In this document: positions 22,891 to 34,409 of the stretch, piece by piece
Layout of the letters: every line of letters begins with the position of its first letter
Position numbering within the stretch: the first letter of the stretch is position 1
Source: Branchinecta lynchi
Lineage: Eukaryota > Arthropoda > Branchiopoda > Anostraca > Branchinectidae
NCBI GenBank assembly: GCA_023053575.1
Contig: JAKZAP010000008.1
Span: forward strand, 4,172,715-4,236,714
Reading direction: 5' to 3'
Length of the DNA: 64,000 nt
The notes under the pieces: model-generated
Told to the model about the DNA's origin: nothing
The model's input: the letters and a program-made list of their open reading frames with translations, nothing else
Database searches by the model: none
Position numbers and translations under genes: made by a program

Positions 22891-23037
22891 TGTAGAATAA
22901 TAAAAGAAAAAAATATAAAAAGTAGCGGGAAGGTGGATGAAAAAAATGATCTGTAATGGCACTGGCTGATTAGGGAAAAAATGACGTAACATTTTACGTT
23001 TTCAACTGTAATTTACAAACAGAGGAAGGGTACTTAC

Positions 23038-23175
23038 TCTGTTGCCGTCGCATCCTTGTCCGTCCTGTTTGTAACGGTTATCTGGACAAAATTCCGAACC
23101 CCCGTCGCAGTATTCTGGCAAATCGCATTCAGTCTCACTCGATCGACACAACATGCCACTTCTCAGCATGCAAGT
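23038..23175 (-). CDS. ADAM exon: C-terminal half of the disintegrin domain with the ECD loop
   Basis: This exon is exactly 138 bp (46 codons, phase 0 to 0), with acceptor ttctcttttag and donor AGA|gtaagt. It encodes TCMLRSGMLCR, SSETECDLPEYCDGG, SEFCPDNRYKQDG and QGCDGNR. The CRxxxxECDLPEYCxG stretch is the disintegrin loop, here with the ECD tripeptide rather than RGD. The exon sits near the outer end of the left arm of a 5.2-kb inverted repeat. An antisense copy with one G deleted lies at 34410-34546. The left copy is the open one and continues correctly into both neighbouring exons, so it is the functional exon. Being symmetric, it could be skipped without a frameshift. Confidence 0.95.
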
Positions 23176-23426
23176 CTAAAAGAGAAGGCTGATGAGGAGA
23201 GTAATTCCTACCGAACCTAAACTTGCTGAAAGTGACACAAACTGTGTGGACATAAACTAGCATGAACTAGCATAAAATATATAAGCTAAACTGTTTTCCG
23301 GTCGAAATATCAAAATATCCAAATTTTGGAAAGCGTCGTCGATCTGGAATCGACGCTGGGATGGACACGCTCAAGCTGTGTGCCCTGCATCGACAAATTT
23401 ACATGTATAACGCCTCCCATACTCTT

Positions 23427-24420
23427 ATGGCACTTGCTCTTCGGCCAAGTGCCATGTAGGGATCAAAATTTCTGTCTGTCCGTCGGTGGGTTGTTCGGTC
23501 GGTCGGTCCGGGTTTTGCTGGTTTGGGAACTGCCACAGGAGCTAGGACGATGAGACTTGGCAGGCGTATCAAGGACCACCAAAAGATTTAGTTGGAACTA
23601 GTCACTTCCACGGTCCAAGAATCGTGGAGTGATCGGAGGGAGGGGGAATCCGGAATCTTGAGGTGTTTTTAACTTTTGGACGGGTGATCGGATCTTAATG
23701 AAACTTGATATTTGGAAAGACCTTGTGTCTCAGACGACCCACTTCAAATCCGAACCGGATCTGGTAACTTTGGCGGGATTTGGAGGGAGAATTCTGGCGA
23801 TCCAGCGAGTTTGATACTTTCTGATGTAATACGATGATGAAACTCGGCAGGAATATGAGGGATTCGAATAGACTGACTTGAGAATAGTCGTTTGAGCGAT
23901 CCGAACATCGTGGCGCGGGTGGAGGCAGTGGAGCTGGGGGAGGGGGGAGAGTCCGGAAACTCTGTGACAAACACAAAAACGAAACGGATGGGAATAATGG
24001 AATGTAACTTGGACAGTATCAATTTTATGCGGCCTAGATTTGTCATTTGGCGTCCAAACCGGATCCGACAGGTACGAGGAGGATGAAGTGGGAACCGGAA
24101 ATTTGAAGATATGCTCCGAGTAGAGATAAACCTGACGGACAGAAAGAAGAGATGTTAGTATATGTCCGAGTTGCATTCGGCCACAGTAGGGGGAGTCCCG
24201 GAAATGTTTTGGCTCGCATAGGGGTTAAACGAGTGAAGTGATTTGAATCACTTTATGAAACTAGGAAAGTAGAGAGATAGTCTGCCTTAGATGACATATT
24301 TTAGGGTCTGGACCGGATCCGAGTACGGTGGGAGGGGTACCAGAATTCCTGGGAAAATGATCAGATTCACTTTCTCGCTTCCCGAGTGAAAATAAAGATA
24401 GAGACAAATTATAGTTCCTA
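23427..24420 (-). repeat. Family A repeat, 3' part with terminal hairpin (left arm)
   Basis: Hairpin ATGGCACTTGCTCTTCGGCC...GTGCCAT at 23427-23455, then (GTCGGTCG)n-type tract and C-run monomers on the minus strand. Duplicated in the right arm, where the hairpin is at 34130-34158. Confidence 0.75.
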
Positions 24421-24589
24421 TGACCCTACTGTCACGATACAAACCATGTATACGTGATTGGTCATTGTTTTGTATTGGTTCTATTTGTGTCTAAAGTTGC
24501 TGTAGTCTAATAGTTTTGTATCATAGCGGCTTTTATGGTCTGGTATGGGAGCAAAAAGGTTTAGGGCTCTTCCAGGGATCGAACCCTCA

Positions 24590-24712
24590 GACCCAAGTCG
24601 CTTTTGTTGTGAACCAAAACGGTGACGGACTAGAGTGGGATCGATCCTCCGACCTCTGTGTCAAGGACCTTAGACGTTAGCAACGCGGCTATCGTCACTT
24701 GTTATAAAGGCT
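24590..24712 (-). other. tRNA-like sequence (left arm)
   Basis: The right-arm copy (32887-32963, plus strand) is 77 nt, with GTGACG and CGTCAC at its ends, an A-box-like TAGCCGCGTTGCTAACGT and a B-box-like GGATCGATCCC. A second B-box-like GGTTCGATCCC follows within 50 nt. The arms of a cloverleaf are only partly paired, so this is a tRNA-derived relic (SINE-like) rather than a working tRNA. Confidence 0.4.
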
Positions 24713-25295
24713 GATTGTATGAAGTGATGCAGTTTATGGATCAAAATAAGACCGAAGTTATTTGACTCGCTGTCTGAGGAAATTTTTTTAAAAGAAATAG
24801 TTTGGTACAATTGGTCCTTGAATTATAAATGTTTAGATAGCCCGCCTTATGTCTGACTTTTCCGAGGAATTTAAAAATAGATGGTCGTTTCTTTTGAAGT
24901 TACTCCTGTTTGAAGATTTCCTCTAGTTGCGGCTGTCGGGAGAGAATGCAGGAGTCTTAAACTCCCTAGTCTTACCGTTATTTTTTTTATATAGTGGTCA
25001 ACTTCAGCGAGTTCCCTTTTTGAAGGTGCGGCGAAAGTCGCCGTATGCCTTTGTCACAAAAGAGTGATATGAGTAGTATATGATCGCCGCTCCCACTCCA
25101 CCCTCCCCCCAATTTCAAAACCCCATTTTAACATCAATTTCTTAAATTTTAACATCCTTTTTACCAAATTATCCCCCTTTTTAAGAACATTTTTATTTTC
25201 TTACTTCCAAAATAAAGGATACAAGAAATGAGAAATATTACCCTTTACTACATATAAAATACTACAATATACACTACTTCTTTTTTATTCAAATA

Positions 25296-25604
25296 TTACT
25301 GAGTAAACAGTTCTAAATCCACATATGTTTCTTTGTTCTTGTTTTCGCGTACAATCGGTTGCAAAACTAGATTTTTCTTTAAAAGTAATTCGTTAGCAAT
25401 GACATTATATTTCTGTGTTATAAACAAATCACAGGGTTTGTCATTATGATTAATAACTACAACCAACTTATCACCGTATTTTGTCTTACCGATTCTCATT
25501 TTAACGATAGTATATTTCAATCCTAGAACTAGTTCTTCTTTCCTGATTGTCTCATTGTATTTATTCATTCTGATTGTATTCAAGACTTCCTTTGTGGACT
25601 CCAT
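25296..25604 (-). CDS. Small Lys-rich ORF of the Polinton-like element (left arm)
   Basis: 102 codons, ATG to stop, intact in both arms (right copy 31981-32289). It is basic, with the core GKTKYGDKLVVVI. Substitutions between the arms include M/L and V/L. Open frames preserved in both copies suggest a real protein of the element. I do not recognise its family with confidence; small TKYG-type proteins near polymerase genes in Polinton-like elements are a possible match, which is inference. Confidence 0.55.
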   Translation of the reverse strand: MESTKEVLNTIRMNKYNETIRKEELVLGLKYTIVKMRIGKTKYGDKLVVVINHNDKPCDLFITQKYNVIANELLLKKNLVLQPIVRENKNKETYVDLELFTQ

Positions 25605-25799
25605 TTATTAGGGGATGATTTTATTAAATAAAAATCCCAATCGCTTTGAAACATCTGGCAATAGAAGACAACCACGTTTATCAAATAAATGCGATAGATA
25701 CAAACGCAGTACTGAGTTTGCATGATGATATGATGATTACCGATTTTGAACTTTATAAAATATTTTTGCAAAACCCCACACCCCCAGACTTTGAAAATT

Positions 25800-26075
25800 A
25801 AGAGGTGTGATGTTGGTACACCCCGATTGGTGTAGTGTTTGTGGTGATGTGGCCTTAGTCTGGGGGGCCCTGAACGGGGAACCCGCAAGTTTTTATTACC
25901 ATCCCACTATCGACAAACAGAAACTGCGGTCAGTGGGATTCGAAGGTCTGAATGGCGATGAGTCAACGCTCGGCCAAGCGTTGAACCATTGCGTCAATGG
26001 TCCTTGTTCAATTCGCATAAGTTTCCGAGTTAAGATGAGATTGTATTAGTCACGCCGGAGACTGTAATTACATCA
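25800..26075. repeat. Insert-like segment with tRNA-type B box inside the element (left arm)
   Basis: GC is higher than in the surrounding A/T-rich element. On the minus strand it carries TTGGCCGAGCGTTGACTC and CCTTCGAATCCCACTG, which resembles a pol III B box. In the third element copy the same segment (36262-36635) is inverted and has lost about 8 bp. Apparent ORFs across it are chance. Confidence 0.45.
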
Positions 26076-26189
26076 CAAATTGACGGCGAGAACTTTGAAT
26101 GACGCAGCTCATTAATGCGCGTATGAAATAAAGATCTGTTTGACAGTTAGGAAACAATATTCAGTATAGCAATAGACTATATGTTTGGT

Positions 26190-26596
26190 AATTTCTCTTG
26201 ACTTTTTATAGATTTATTACAATATTTATAACCATTCAGACGGACTTGTTTCATGTATTTTTCGCGAGGAAAAAATCGAAAGGTTTTACGCATCTCTGTT
26301 TCTCTCTGAATTACCTCCTCAATTGTTAATTGTCCGCATTTTAGCAATGACAACAACTCAGTATAAAAATCATAAACAGTCCTAAATTCTGCTTTTCTAT
26401 CAGCAATACTTCACTGCTTTTCAATTATTTCGATGATAACAGCACCCAAACTTAAAGAAACTAAAGGTAGCACTAGAAACGCAGACATTCCTGCTGCCGA
26501 AAAGAAGAATTTGGATACAAGTAAGCTATTACTTATACGATTGTAGTACTTGTAACTGCGACGGTAAACATACATTTTCTTTTCTAATTCTTCCAT
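26190..26596 (-). pseudogene. Membrane-protein ORF of the element, broken by a stop (left arm)
   Basis: Equivalent to the ORFs at 30990 and 35730. A TTA to TGA change cuts it after about 61 codons. It starts MEELEKKMYVYRRSYKYYN and carries one or two hydrophobic segments (VSKFFFSAAGMSAFLVLPL and SLGAVIIEII). Family unknown. Confidence 0.65.
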
Positions 26597-26733
26597 TTAT
26601 TATATAATAAAATTGTTTCGAAAAATTATTTGATTTTTTCGAATTTCCACACACCCACCATCTAGGCTACTTTTACAGTATCATTCTCTTTTTTTCGAGC
26701 TTGTGAGTCAAAGTTTAAAAAAATATATGATTT

Positions 26734-26930
26734 TTGTCACATGAAGAGTAGTACGAAAAGTGGGATTCCAGTACACACACATTTGTCACATGAAGAGTAG
26801 TACGAAAAGTGGGATTCCAGTACACACACATTTGTCACATGAAGAGTAGTACAAAGAGTGGGATTCTAGTACACACACATTTGTCACATGAAAAGTAGTG
26901 AAGAATGTGCGAAACCCGTGTACACATTTT
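26734..26930. promoter_or_regulatory. 49-bp tandem repeats between divergent element genes (left arm)
   Basis: Three near-identical units and one diverged unit of 'ttgtcacatgaagagtagta...cagtacacacaca', about 49 bp each. They lie between the minus-strand membrane-protein ORF (from 26596) and the plus-strand 94-codon ORF (27030). The same array occurs at about 30670-30855 and 35410-35595. The position suggests a shared bidirectional promoter or a replication/packaging control region; this is inference. Confidence 0.6.
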
Positions 26931-27029
26931 TCTCACAGAATAGTAAGGTAATAGAAATTCAATGATTTTCTTTACGGCTGAGAAAACGCAGACGGGAGAA
27001 ATTCATTAATAAAAATGTTCCCCGATTAA

Positions 27030-27314
27030 ATGATGAATACTGCAGAGGTTATTCAGCTTTGTAAAAAGGTTATATCCAACAACAAAGCGGTTATACGAAG
27101 GTTACCGCAATACCGAATTAATGAACTGAGGACTTATACGAAAATTAATAAAATCAAAACAAATGGAGCTAAGAAACATGAAATAACAAATAGTATAATA
27201 AACCATCTTGATAAGTATATTTTAATAGCAGAAGAAAAAATTAATATTGAACGCAGAAACGAAAGAATCCATAAGAACAGACCATCAGACTACAAGCCAG
27301 ATGAGATGAGATAA
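27030..27314 (+). CDS. Basic N-terminal ORF upstream of the polymerase (left arm)
   Basis: 94 codons, basic and helical, starting MMNTAEVIQLCKKVI. It ends within a short duplicated stretch (GATGAGATAAAA twice). Immediately after, another frame opens at 27305 and stays open through the polymerase ORF. Probably this was the start of one long protein, now split by a frameshift, or the two are separate overlapping genes. Copies with one substitution lie at 30272-30556 and 35012-35296 (minus strand). Confidence 0.55.
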   Translation: MMNTAEVIQLCKKVISNNKAVIRRLPQYRINELRTYTKINKIKTNGAKKHEITNSIINHLDKYILIAEEKINIERRNERIHKNRPSDYKPDEMR

Positions 27315-28912
27315 AAGATGAGATAAAAGAAAATAATATCACCATTACAAAACTAAAACAAGAATACAATGATAACAAAGAAAAAGAGACAAGTGAATTA
27401 AAGAAATTTCTGAAAAACAAGAACCTATCAACTCGCGGAAACCGAGAAGGAGTACTAAAAAGAGTTGGAGAATACTATAATAATATTATTACCAAACACA
27501 AAGATTCCGTACAGAAAAATAGAGATATCATAAGAGATCAAACAGAAAGACGTGATAACAGTAGACAGAAACCAATTGGTTTATCCACTCTCTTTATAAA
27601 TAAGAAAAAAATCAAAGAAGAAAAATTAATTCCTGATCATTTATTTAGAACGGAAGAAGAACAACAACCTACTATCTCTAGGGAAAATGAGAATTTGTAC
27701 ACTGTAAACGTATCAGTTGAAAGCAATGGAAGAGATGAACATTCTCTTATTGCTTTTGTTTTCGCAGATTTGAGACGAAGAATGAATGCACTTTATCAGT
27801 ATAGAGTTCAGTTTGTAACTCGTGTTATTTTCCATCGACACGAGAATGATGAAGAAGTAGTAGTATATTACAACAGTACTTCATGGATTTTAAATAAAAA
27901 TAGCATTCTTACTCATAATCATTTGGATGATAATAACAAGAGACTTAGTTCTTTAAGTAATACCCCTCGATCTGGGCTACAATTTAGTCGGTATGAAGGA
28001 ATTGATTATAGGATGACACGAATAGAATCTTACATGGGAGGAACTTTTAAAATACTACCAGATTTCGTAAAAAATAAAAAAGCGTGCATAAATATAAAAA
28101 ACTTAGATCAAAAATGCTTTCTTTGGTCCATCTTAGCAAATCTACATCCAGCTAAGGATCATCCGGAAAGAATTTCGAAATATAAACAATATGAGAACGA
28201 ATTTGATTTCGAATGGGTTACCAACTTCCCAATGGATACTAAAGATATACACAAATTTGAAAATAAATACAACATTAAGATTTGTTTATTTCAAATTGAA
28301 AAAGAGAAAATTATCAGAAGTCATATACTAAAAAGTACAATCAATGGGAAAACTGCAAAACATGTTATTAATTTATTATATTTCGATAATCATTATGTAC
28401 TGGTAAAGGATCTGAGCAGATTAGTTGGTCCTCAAATATCTAAAAAGAAAACAAAGACATACCTCTGCACTTTTTGCGGAAGGCATTTTACAAAAGAAGA
28501 ATGCTTTGAAAAATATGAAAGTAAAAATAATTGCGAAGATCCTGATATAATAATGCCTCCTGAAGGTTCAAGGATACAATATAAAAATATTGCAAAACAA
28601 ATGAAAGTACCTTATTGCATAATAGCAGACTTTGAGTCTTATAACGAAGAATACAATCAGGTAAACGGAAAGAAAACAATAAAAGTGGCCAAACAGAAAC
28701 CATTTGCTTACGGATTTCAGGTATGCTGTTCCTTTGATACAAACCAGAACAAATACTATGACTATTTCGGTGAAGACGCTGCAGAACATTTTGTTAAAAC
28801 CGTTACAAAAGTATCCACAGAAATTGCGAACAAATATGAAAGCAGACAAAGAAACCATACTTATACCAATGGAGAAATTACCGAAAAATGGAATAAACTA
28901 ATGTACAACTGA
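27305..28912 (+). pseudogene. Family B (protein-primed type) DNA polymerase, N-terminal part, Polinton/adintovirus-like
   Basis: An open frame of about 535 codons ends in TGA at 28910-28912. The first 130 codons are Lys/Glu-rich and helical. The middle has CFLWSILANLHP-type and basic motifs, then a C2H2-like CTFCGRHF segment. Near 28629 it has ADFES, the exonuclease I motif of protein-primed family B polymerases. Sequence homologous to the next part continues in other frames to 29416 (see next entry). The exonuclease II/III and polymerase motifs (DxxSLYP, DTD) are absent, so it cannot be a working enzyme. The first 860 codable bases are also present in the right arm; the rest is unique to the loop. 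Confidence 0.8.
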
Positions 28913-29416
28913 AATTACTGAAAATCCTCACTTTGATCACGACCACATGACAGGAGAAGATTTGCTCATGCTGAATGTAATATGAAATACAGGATTCCTA
29001 GGCATATCCCGGTAGTAATGCATAATTTATCAAAATATGACTCTTATTTATTTGTTAGAGAATTGATACCTGATAATGGAATTTTTGAAAGTGCAGAAAG
29101 TTTCATCTCATTCTCGAAATCAATAAGTATTACAAATGCGGATACGAAAATAAAATATGAGACGCGGTTTATAGATTCAATTAGATATATGGCTTGATCT
29201 TTAGACAAACTATCAGCAAATTTAGCAAAATGTGATTGCAAAGTACCTTGTAATCATCTAAGACAGAATTTCAAATTCACATCTAACAGCTTCAAAAATG
29301 ACGATGAATTCAAAGAAATAATTAAAAAAGGGGTATATCCCTATGAATTCGTAGACAGTTTCGATAAAATGAAATGTATAAATTTACCACCAATAGAAAG
29401 CTTTTATTCTAGGTTG
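28913..29416 (+). pseudogene. Continuation of the broken DNA polymerase in the palindrome loop
   Basis: In shifted frames this stretch shows DHDHMTG, YRIPRHIPVVMHNLSKYDS and IDSIRYMA. These correspond to the zinc-finger/HxxTG and HNLxxYDxH region that follows exonuclease I in Polinton-type polymerases. At least one frameshift and a TGA (29196-29198) interrupt it. It stops at the palindrome junction at 29416/29417. Confidence 0.75.
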
Positions 29417-29591
29417 TTTCCGGATGATCCTTAGCTGGATGTAGATTTGCTAAGATGGACCAAAGAAAGCATTTTTGATCTAAGTTTTTTATATTTATGC
29501 ACGCTTTTTTATTTTTTACGAAATCTGGTAGTATTTTAAAAGTTCCTCCCATGTAAGATTCTATTCGTGTCATCCTATAATCAATTCCTTC

Positions 29592-29891
29592 TTACCGACT
29601 AAATTGTAGCCCAGATCGAGGGGTATTACTTAAAGAACTAAGTCTCTTGTTATTATCATCCAAATGATTATGAGTAAGAATGCTATTTTTATTTAAAATC
29701 CATGAAGTACTGTTGTAATATACTACTACTTCTTCATCATTCTCGTGTCGATGGAAAATAACACGAGTTACAAACTGAACTCTATACTGATAAAGTTCAT
29801 TCATTCTTCGTCTCAAATCTGCGAAAACAAAAGCAATAAGAGAATGTTCATCTCTTCCATTGCTTTCAACTGATACGTTTACAGTGTACAA
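29592..29891 (-). pseudogene. Polymerase N-terminal fragment (right arm)
   Basis: Inverted copy of 27695-27994, differing by one residue (A/E). Upstream Lys/Glu-rich sequence continues to about 30270. Beyond about 29591 the frame is lost, and the copy ends at 29417. Confidence 0.75.
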
Positions 29892-30271
29892 ATTCTCATT
29901 TTCCCTAGAGATAGTAGGTTGTTGTTCTTCTTCCGTTCTAAATAAATGATCAGGAATTAATTTTTCTTCTTTGATTTTTTTCTTATTTATAAAGAGAGTG
30001 GATAAACCAATTGGTTTCTGTCTACTGTTATCACGTCTTTCTGTTTGATCTCTTATGATATCTCTATTTTTCTGTACGGAATCTTTGTGTTTGGTAATAA
30101 TATTATTATAGTATTCTCCAACTCTTTTTAGTACTCCTTCTCGGTTTCCGCGAGTTGATAGGTTCTTGTTTTTCAGAAATTTCTTTAATTCACTTGTCTC
30201 TTTTTCTTTGTTATCATTGTATTCTTGTTTTAGTTTTGTAATGGTGATATTATTTTCTTTAATCTCATCTT

Positions 30272-30556
30272 TTATCTCATCTCATCTGGCTTGTAGTCTG
30301 ATGGTCTGTTCTTATGGATTCTTTCGTTTCTGCGTTCAATATTAATTTTTTCTTCTGCTATTAAAATATACTTATCAAGATGGTTTATTATACTATTTGT
30401 TATTTCATGTTTCTTAGCTCCATTTGTTTTGATTTTATTAATTTTCGCATAAGTCCTCAGTTCATTAATTCGGTATTGCGGTAACCTTCGTATAACCGCT
30501 TTGTTGTTTGATATAACCTTTTTACAAAGCTGAATAACCTCTGCAGTATTCATCAT
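30272..30556 (-). CDS. Basic N-terminal ORF (right arm)
   Basis: 94 codons, the same as 27030-27314 apart from one T/A substitution. It ends at the same duplicated GATGAGATAAAA stretch. Confidence 0.5.
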   Translation of the reverse strand: MMNTAEVIQLCKKVISNNKAVIRRLPQYRINELRTYAKINKIKTNGAKKHEITNSIINHLDKYILIAEEKINIERRNERIHKNRPSDYKPDEMR

Positions 30557-30989
30557 TTAATCGGGGAACATTTTTATTAATGAATTTCTCCCGTCTGCGT
30601 TTTCTCAGCCGTAAAGAAAATCATTGAATTTCTATTACCTTACTATTCTGTGAGAAAAATGTGTACACGGGTTTCGCACATTCTTCACTACTTTTCATGT
30701 GACAAATGTGTGTGTACTGGAATCCCACTCTTTGTACTACTCTTCATGTGACAAATGTGTGTGTACTGGAATCCCACTTTTCGTACTACTCTTCATGTGA
30801 CAAATGTGTGTGTACTGGAATCCCACTTTTCGTACTACTCTTCATGTGACAAAAATCATATATTTTTTTAAACTTTGACTCACAAGCTCGAAAAAAAGAG
30901 AATGATACTGTAAAAGTAGCCTAGATGGTGGGTGTGTGGAAATTCGAAAAAATCAAATAATTTTTCGAAACAATTTTATTATATAATAA

Positions 30990-31424
30990 ATGGAAGAATT
31001 AGAAAAGAAAATGTATGTTTACCGTCGCAGTTACAAGTACTACAATCGTATAAGTAATAGCTTACTTGTATCCAAATTCTTCTTTTCGGCATTAGGAATG
31101 TCTGCGTTTCTAGTGCTACCTTTAGCTTCTTTAAGTTTGGGTGCTGTTATCATCGAAATAATTGAAAAGCAGTTAAGTATTGCTGATAGAAAAGCAGAAT
31201 TTAGGACTGTTTATGATTTTTATACTGAGTTGTTGTCATTGCTAAAATGCGGACAATTAACAATTGAGGAGATAATTCAGAGAGAAACAGAGATGCGTAA
31301 AACCTTTCGATTTTTTCCTCGCGAAAAATACATGAAACAAATCCGTCTGAATGGTTATAAATATTGTAATAAATCTATAAAAGTCAAGAGAAATTACCAA
31401 ACATATAGTCTATTGCTATACTGA
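30990..31424 (+). CDS. Membrane-protein ORF of the element (right arm, longest copy)
   Basis: 144 codons from ATG. The N terminus is basic and Tyr-rich. Two hydrophobic stretches lie at about residues 27-42 and 43-58, then an amphipathic region (YDFYTELLSLLKCGQLTIEE), then FPREKYMKQIRLNGYKYC. The last 15 residues differ from the third copy because one A is missing in a run at about 31380; the third copy reads KSQEKLPNI. I do not recognise the family. Conservation of the frame in two copies suggests it was a real element protein, perhaps membrane-bound. Confidence 0.55.
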   Translation: MEELEKKMYVYRRSYKYYNRISNSLLVSKFFFSALGMSAFLVLPLASLSLGAVIIEIIEKQLSIADRKAEFRTVYDFYTELLSLLKCGQLTIEEIIQRETEMRKTFRFFPREKYMKQIRLNGYKYCNKSIKVKRNYQTYSLLLY

Positions 31425-31980
31425 ATATTGTTTCCTAACTGTCAAACAGATCTTTATTTCGTGCGCGCATTAATGAGCTGCGTCATTCAAAGTTCTCGCC
31501 GTCAATTTGTGATGTAATTACAGTCTCCGGCGTGACTAATACAATCTCATCTTAACTCGGAAACTTATGCGAATTGAACAAGGACCATTGACGCAATGGT
31601 TCAACGCTTGGCCGAGCGTTGACTCATCGCCATTCAGACCTTCGAATCCCACTGACCGCAGTTTCTGTTTGTCGATAGTGGGATGGTAATAAAAACTTGC
31701 GGGTTCCCCGTTCAGGGCCCCCCAGACTAAGGCCACATCACCACAAACACTACACCAATCGGGGTGTACCAACATCACACCTCTTAATTTTCAAAGTCTG
31801 GGGGTGTGGGGTTTTGCAAAAATATTTTATAAAGTTCAAAATCGGTAATCATCATATCATCATGCAAACTCAGTACTGCGTTTGTATCTATCGCATTTAT
31901 TTGATAAACGTGGTTGTCTTCTATTGCCAGATGTTTCAAAGCGATTGGGATTTTTATTTAATAAAATCATCCCCTAATAA

Positions 31981-32289
31981 ATGGAGTCCACAAAGGAAGT
32001 CTTGAATACAATCAGAATGAATAAATACAATGAGACAATCAGGAAAGAAGAACTAGTTCTAGGATTGAAATATACTATCGTTAAACTGAGAATCGGTAAG
32101 ACAAAATACGGTGATAAGTTGGTTTTAGTTATTAATCATAATGACAAACCCTGTGATTTGTTTATAACACAGAAATATAATGTCATTGCTAACGAATTAC
32201 TTTTAAAGAAAAATCTAGTTTTGCAACCGATTGTACGCGAAAACAAGAACAAAGAAACATATGTGGATTTAGAACTGTTTACTCAGTAA
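31981..32289 (+). CDS. Small Lys-rich ORF of the element (right arm)
   Basis: 102 codons, the counterpart of 25296-25604 with M/L and V/L changes. Stop TAA at 32287-32289, then an A/T-rich flank with G-run sequence near 32470. Confidence 0.55.
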   Translation: MESTKEVLNTIRMNKYNETIRKEELVLGLKYTIVKLRIGKTKYGDKLVLVINHNDKPCDLFITQKYNVIANELLLKKNLVLQPIVRENKNKETYVDLELFTQ

Positions 32290-34409
32290 TATTTGAATAA
32301 AAAAGAAGTAGTGTATATTGTAGTATTTTATATGTAGTAAAGGGTAATATTTCTCATTTCTTGTATCCTTTATTTTGGAAGTAAGAAAATAAAAATGTTC
32401 TTAAAAAGGGGGATAATTTGGTAAAAAGGATGTTAAAATTTAAGAAATTGATGTTAAAATGGGGTTTTGAAATTGGGGGGAGGGTGGAGTGGGAGCGGCG
32501 ATCATATACTACTCATATCACTCTTTTGTGACAAAGGCATACGGCGACTTTCGCCGCACCTTCAAAAAGGGAACTCGCTGAAGTTGACCACTATATAAAA
32601 AAAATAACGGTAAGACTAGGGAGTTTAAGACTCCTGCATTCTCTCCCGACAGCCGCAACTAGAGGAAATCTTCAAACAGGAGTAACTTCAAAAGAAACGA
32701 CCATCTATTTTTAAATTCCTCGGAAAAGTCAGACATAAGGCGGGCTATCTAAACATTTATAATTCAAGGACCAATTGTACCAAACTATTTCTTTTAAAAA
32801 AATTTCCTCAGACAGCGAGTCAAATAACTTCGGTCTTATTTTGATCCATAAACTGCATCACTTCATACAATCAGCCTTTATAACAAGTGACGATAGCCGC
32901 GTTGCTAACGTCTAAGGTCCTTGACACAGAGGTCGGAGGATCGATCCCACTCTAGTCCGTCACCGTTTTGGTTCACAACAAAAGCGACTTGGGTCTGAGG
33001 GTTCGATCCCTGGAAGAGCCCTAAACCTTTTTGCTCCCATACCAGACCATAAAAGCCGCTATGATACAAAACTATTAGACTACAGCAACTTTAGACACAA
33101 ATAGAACCAATACAAAACAATGACCAATCACGTATACATGGTTTGTATCGTGACAGTAGGGTCATAGGAACTATAATTTGTCTCTATCTTTATTTTCACT
33201 CGGGAAGCGAGAAAGTGAATCTGATCATTTTCCCAGGAATTCTGGTACCCCTCCCACCGTACTCGGATCCGGTCCAGACCCTAAAATATGTCATCTAAGG
33301 CAGACTATCTCTCTACTTTCCTAGTTTCATAAAGTGATTCAAATCACTTCACTCGTTTAACCCCTATGCGAGCCAAAACATTTCCGGGACTCCCCCTACT
33401 GTGGCCGAATGCAACTCGGACATATACTAACATCTCTTCTTTCTGTCCGTCAGGTTTATCTCTACTCGGAGCATATCTTCAAATTTCCGGTTCCCACTTC
33501 ATCCTTCTCGTACCTGTCGGATCCGGTTTGGACGCCAAATGACAAATCTAGGCCGCATAAAATTGATACTGTCCAAGTTACATTCCATTATTCCCATCCG
33601 TTTCGTTTTTGTGTTTGTCACAGAGTTTCCGGACTCTCCCCCCTCCCCCAGCTCCACTGCCTCCACCCGCGCCACGATGTTCGGATCGCTCAAACGACTA
33701 TTCTCAAGTCAGTCTATTCGAATCCCTCATATTCCTGCCGAGTTTCATCATCGTATTACATCAGAAAGTATCAAACTCGCTGGATCGCCAGAATTCTCCC
33801 TCCAAATCCCGCCAAAGTTACCAGATCCGGTTCGGATTTGAAGTGGGTCGTCTGAGACACAAGGTCTTTCCAAATATCAAGTTTCATTAAGATCCGATCA
33901 CCCGTCCAAAAGTTAAAAACACCTCAAGATTCCGGATTCCCCCTCCCTCCGATCACTCCACGATTCTTGGACCGTGGAAGTGACTAGTTCCAACTAAATC
34001 TTTTGGTGGTCCTTGATACGCCTGCCAAGTCTCATCGTCCTAGCTCCTGTGGCAGTTCCCAAACCAGCAAAACCCGGACCGACCGACCGAACAACCCACC
34101 GACGGACAGACAGAAATTTTGATCCCTACATGGCACTTGGCCGAAGAGCAAGTGCCATAAGAGTATGGGAGGCGTTATACATATAAATTTGTCGATGCAG
34201 GGCACACAGCTTGAGCGTGTCCATCCCAGCGTCGATTCCAGATCGACGACGCTTTCCAAAATTTGGATATTTTGATATTTCGACCGGAAAACAGTTTAGC
34301 TTATATATTTTATGCTAGTTCATGCTAGTTTATGTCCACACAGTTTGTGTCACTTTCAGCAAGTTTAGGTTCGGTAGGAATTACTCTCCTCATCAGCCTT
34401 CTCTTTTAG

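Larger units (their letters stand above)
22956..28169. repeat. Left arm of giant inverted repeat (5.2 kb)
   Basis: Matches 29417-34628 in inverted orientation at high identity, with scattered substitutions and 1-bp indels. It contains, in order: intron sequence and host exon 23038-23175, a family A copy (23427-24420), tRNA-like sequence, and part of a Polinton-like element with several small ORFs. Host exon sequence lies inside the arm, so the structure is not simply a transposon with long TIRs. The unique loop is 28170-29416. Confidence 0.92.

Noticed and set aside
25580..26049. ORFs of 80-102 codons in the insert-like segment (also 31536-32005 and 36224-36460)
   Set aside because: Open on both strands over the same DNA, no motifs, and the segment is inverted in one copy, so coding is unlikely.
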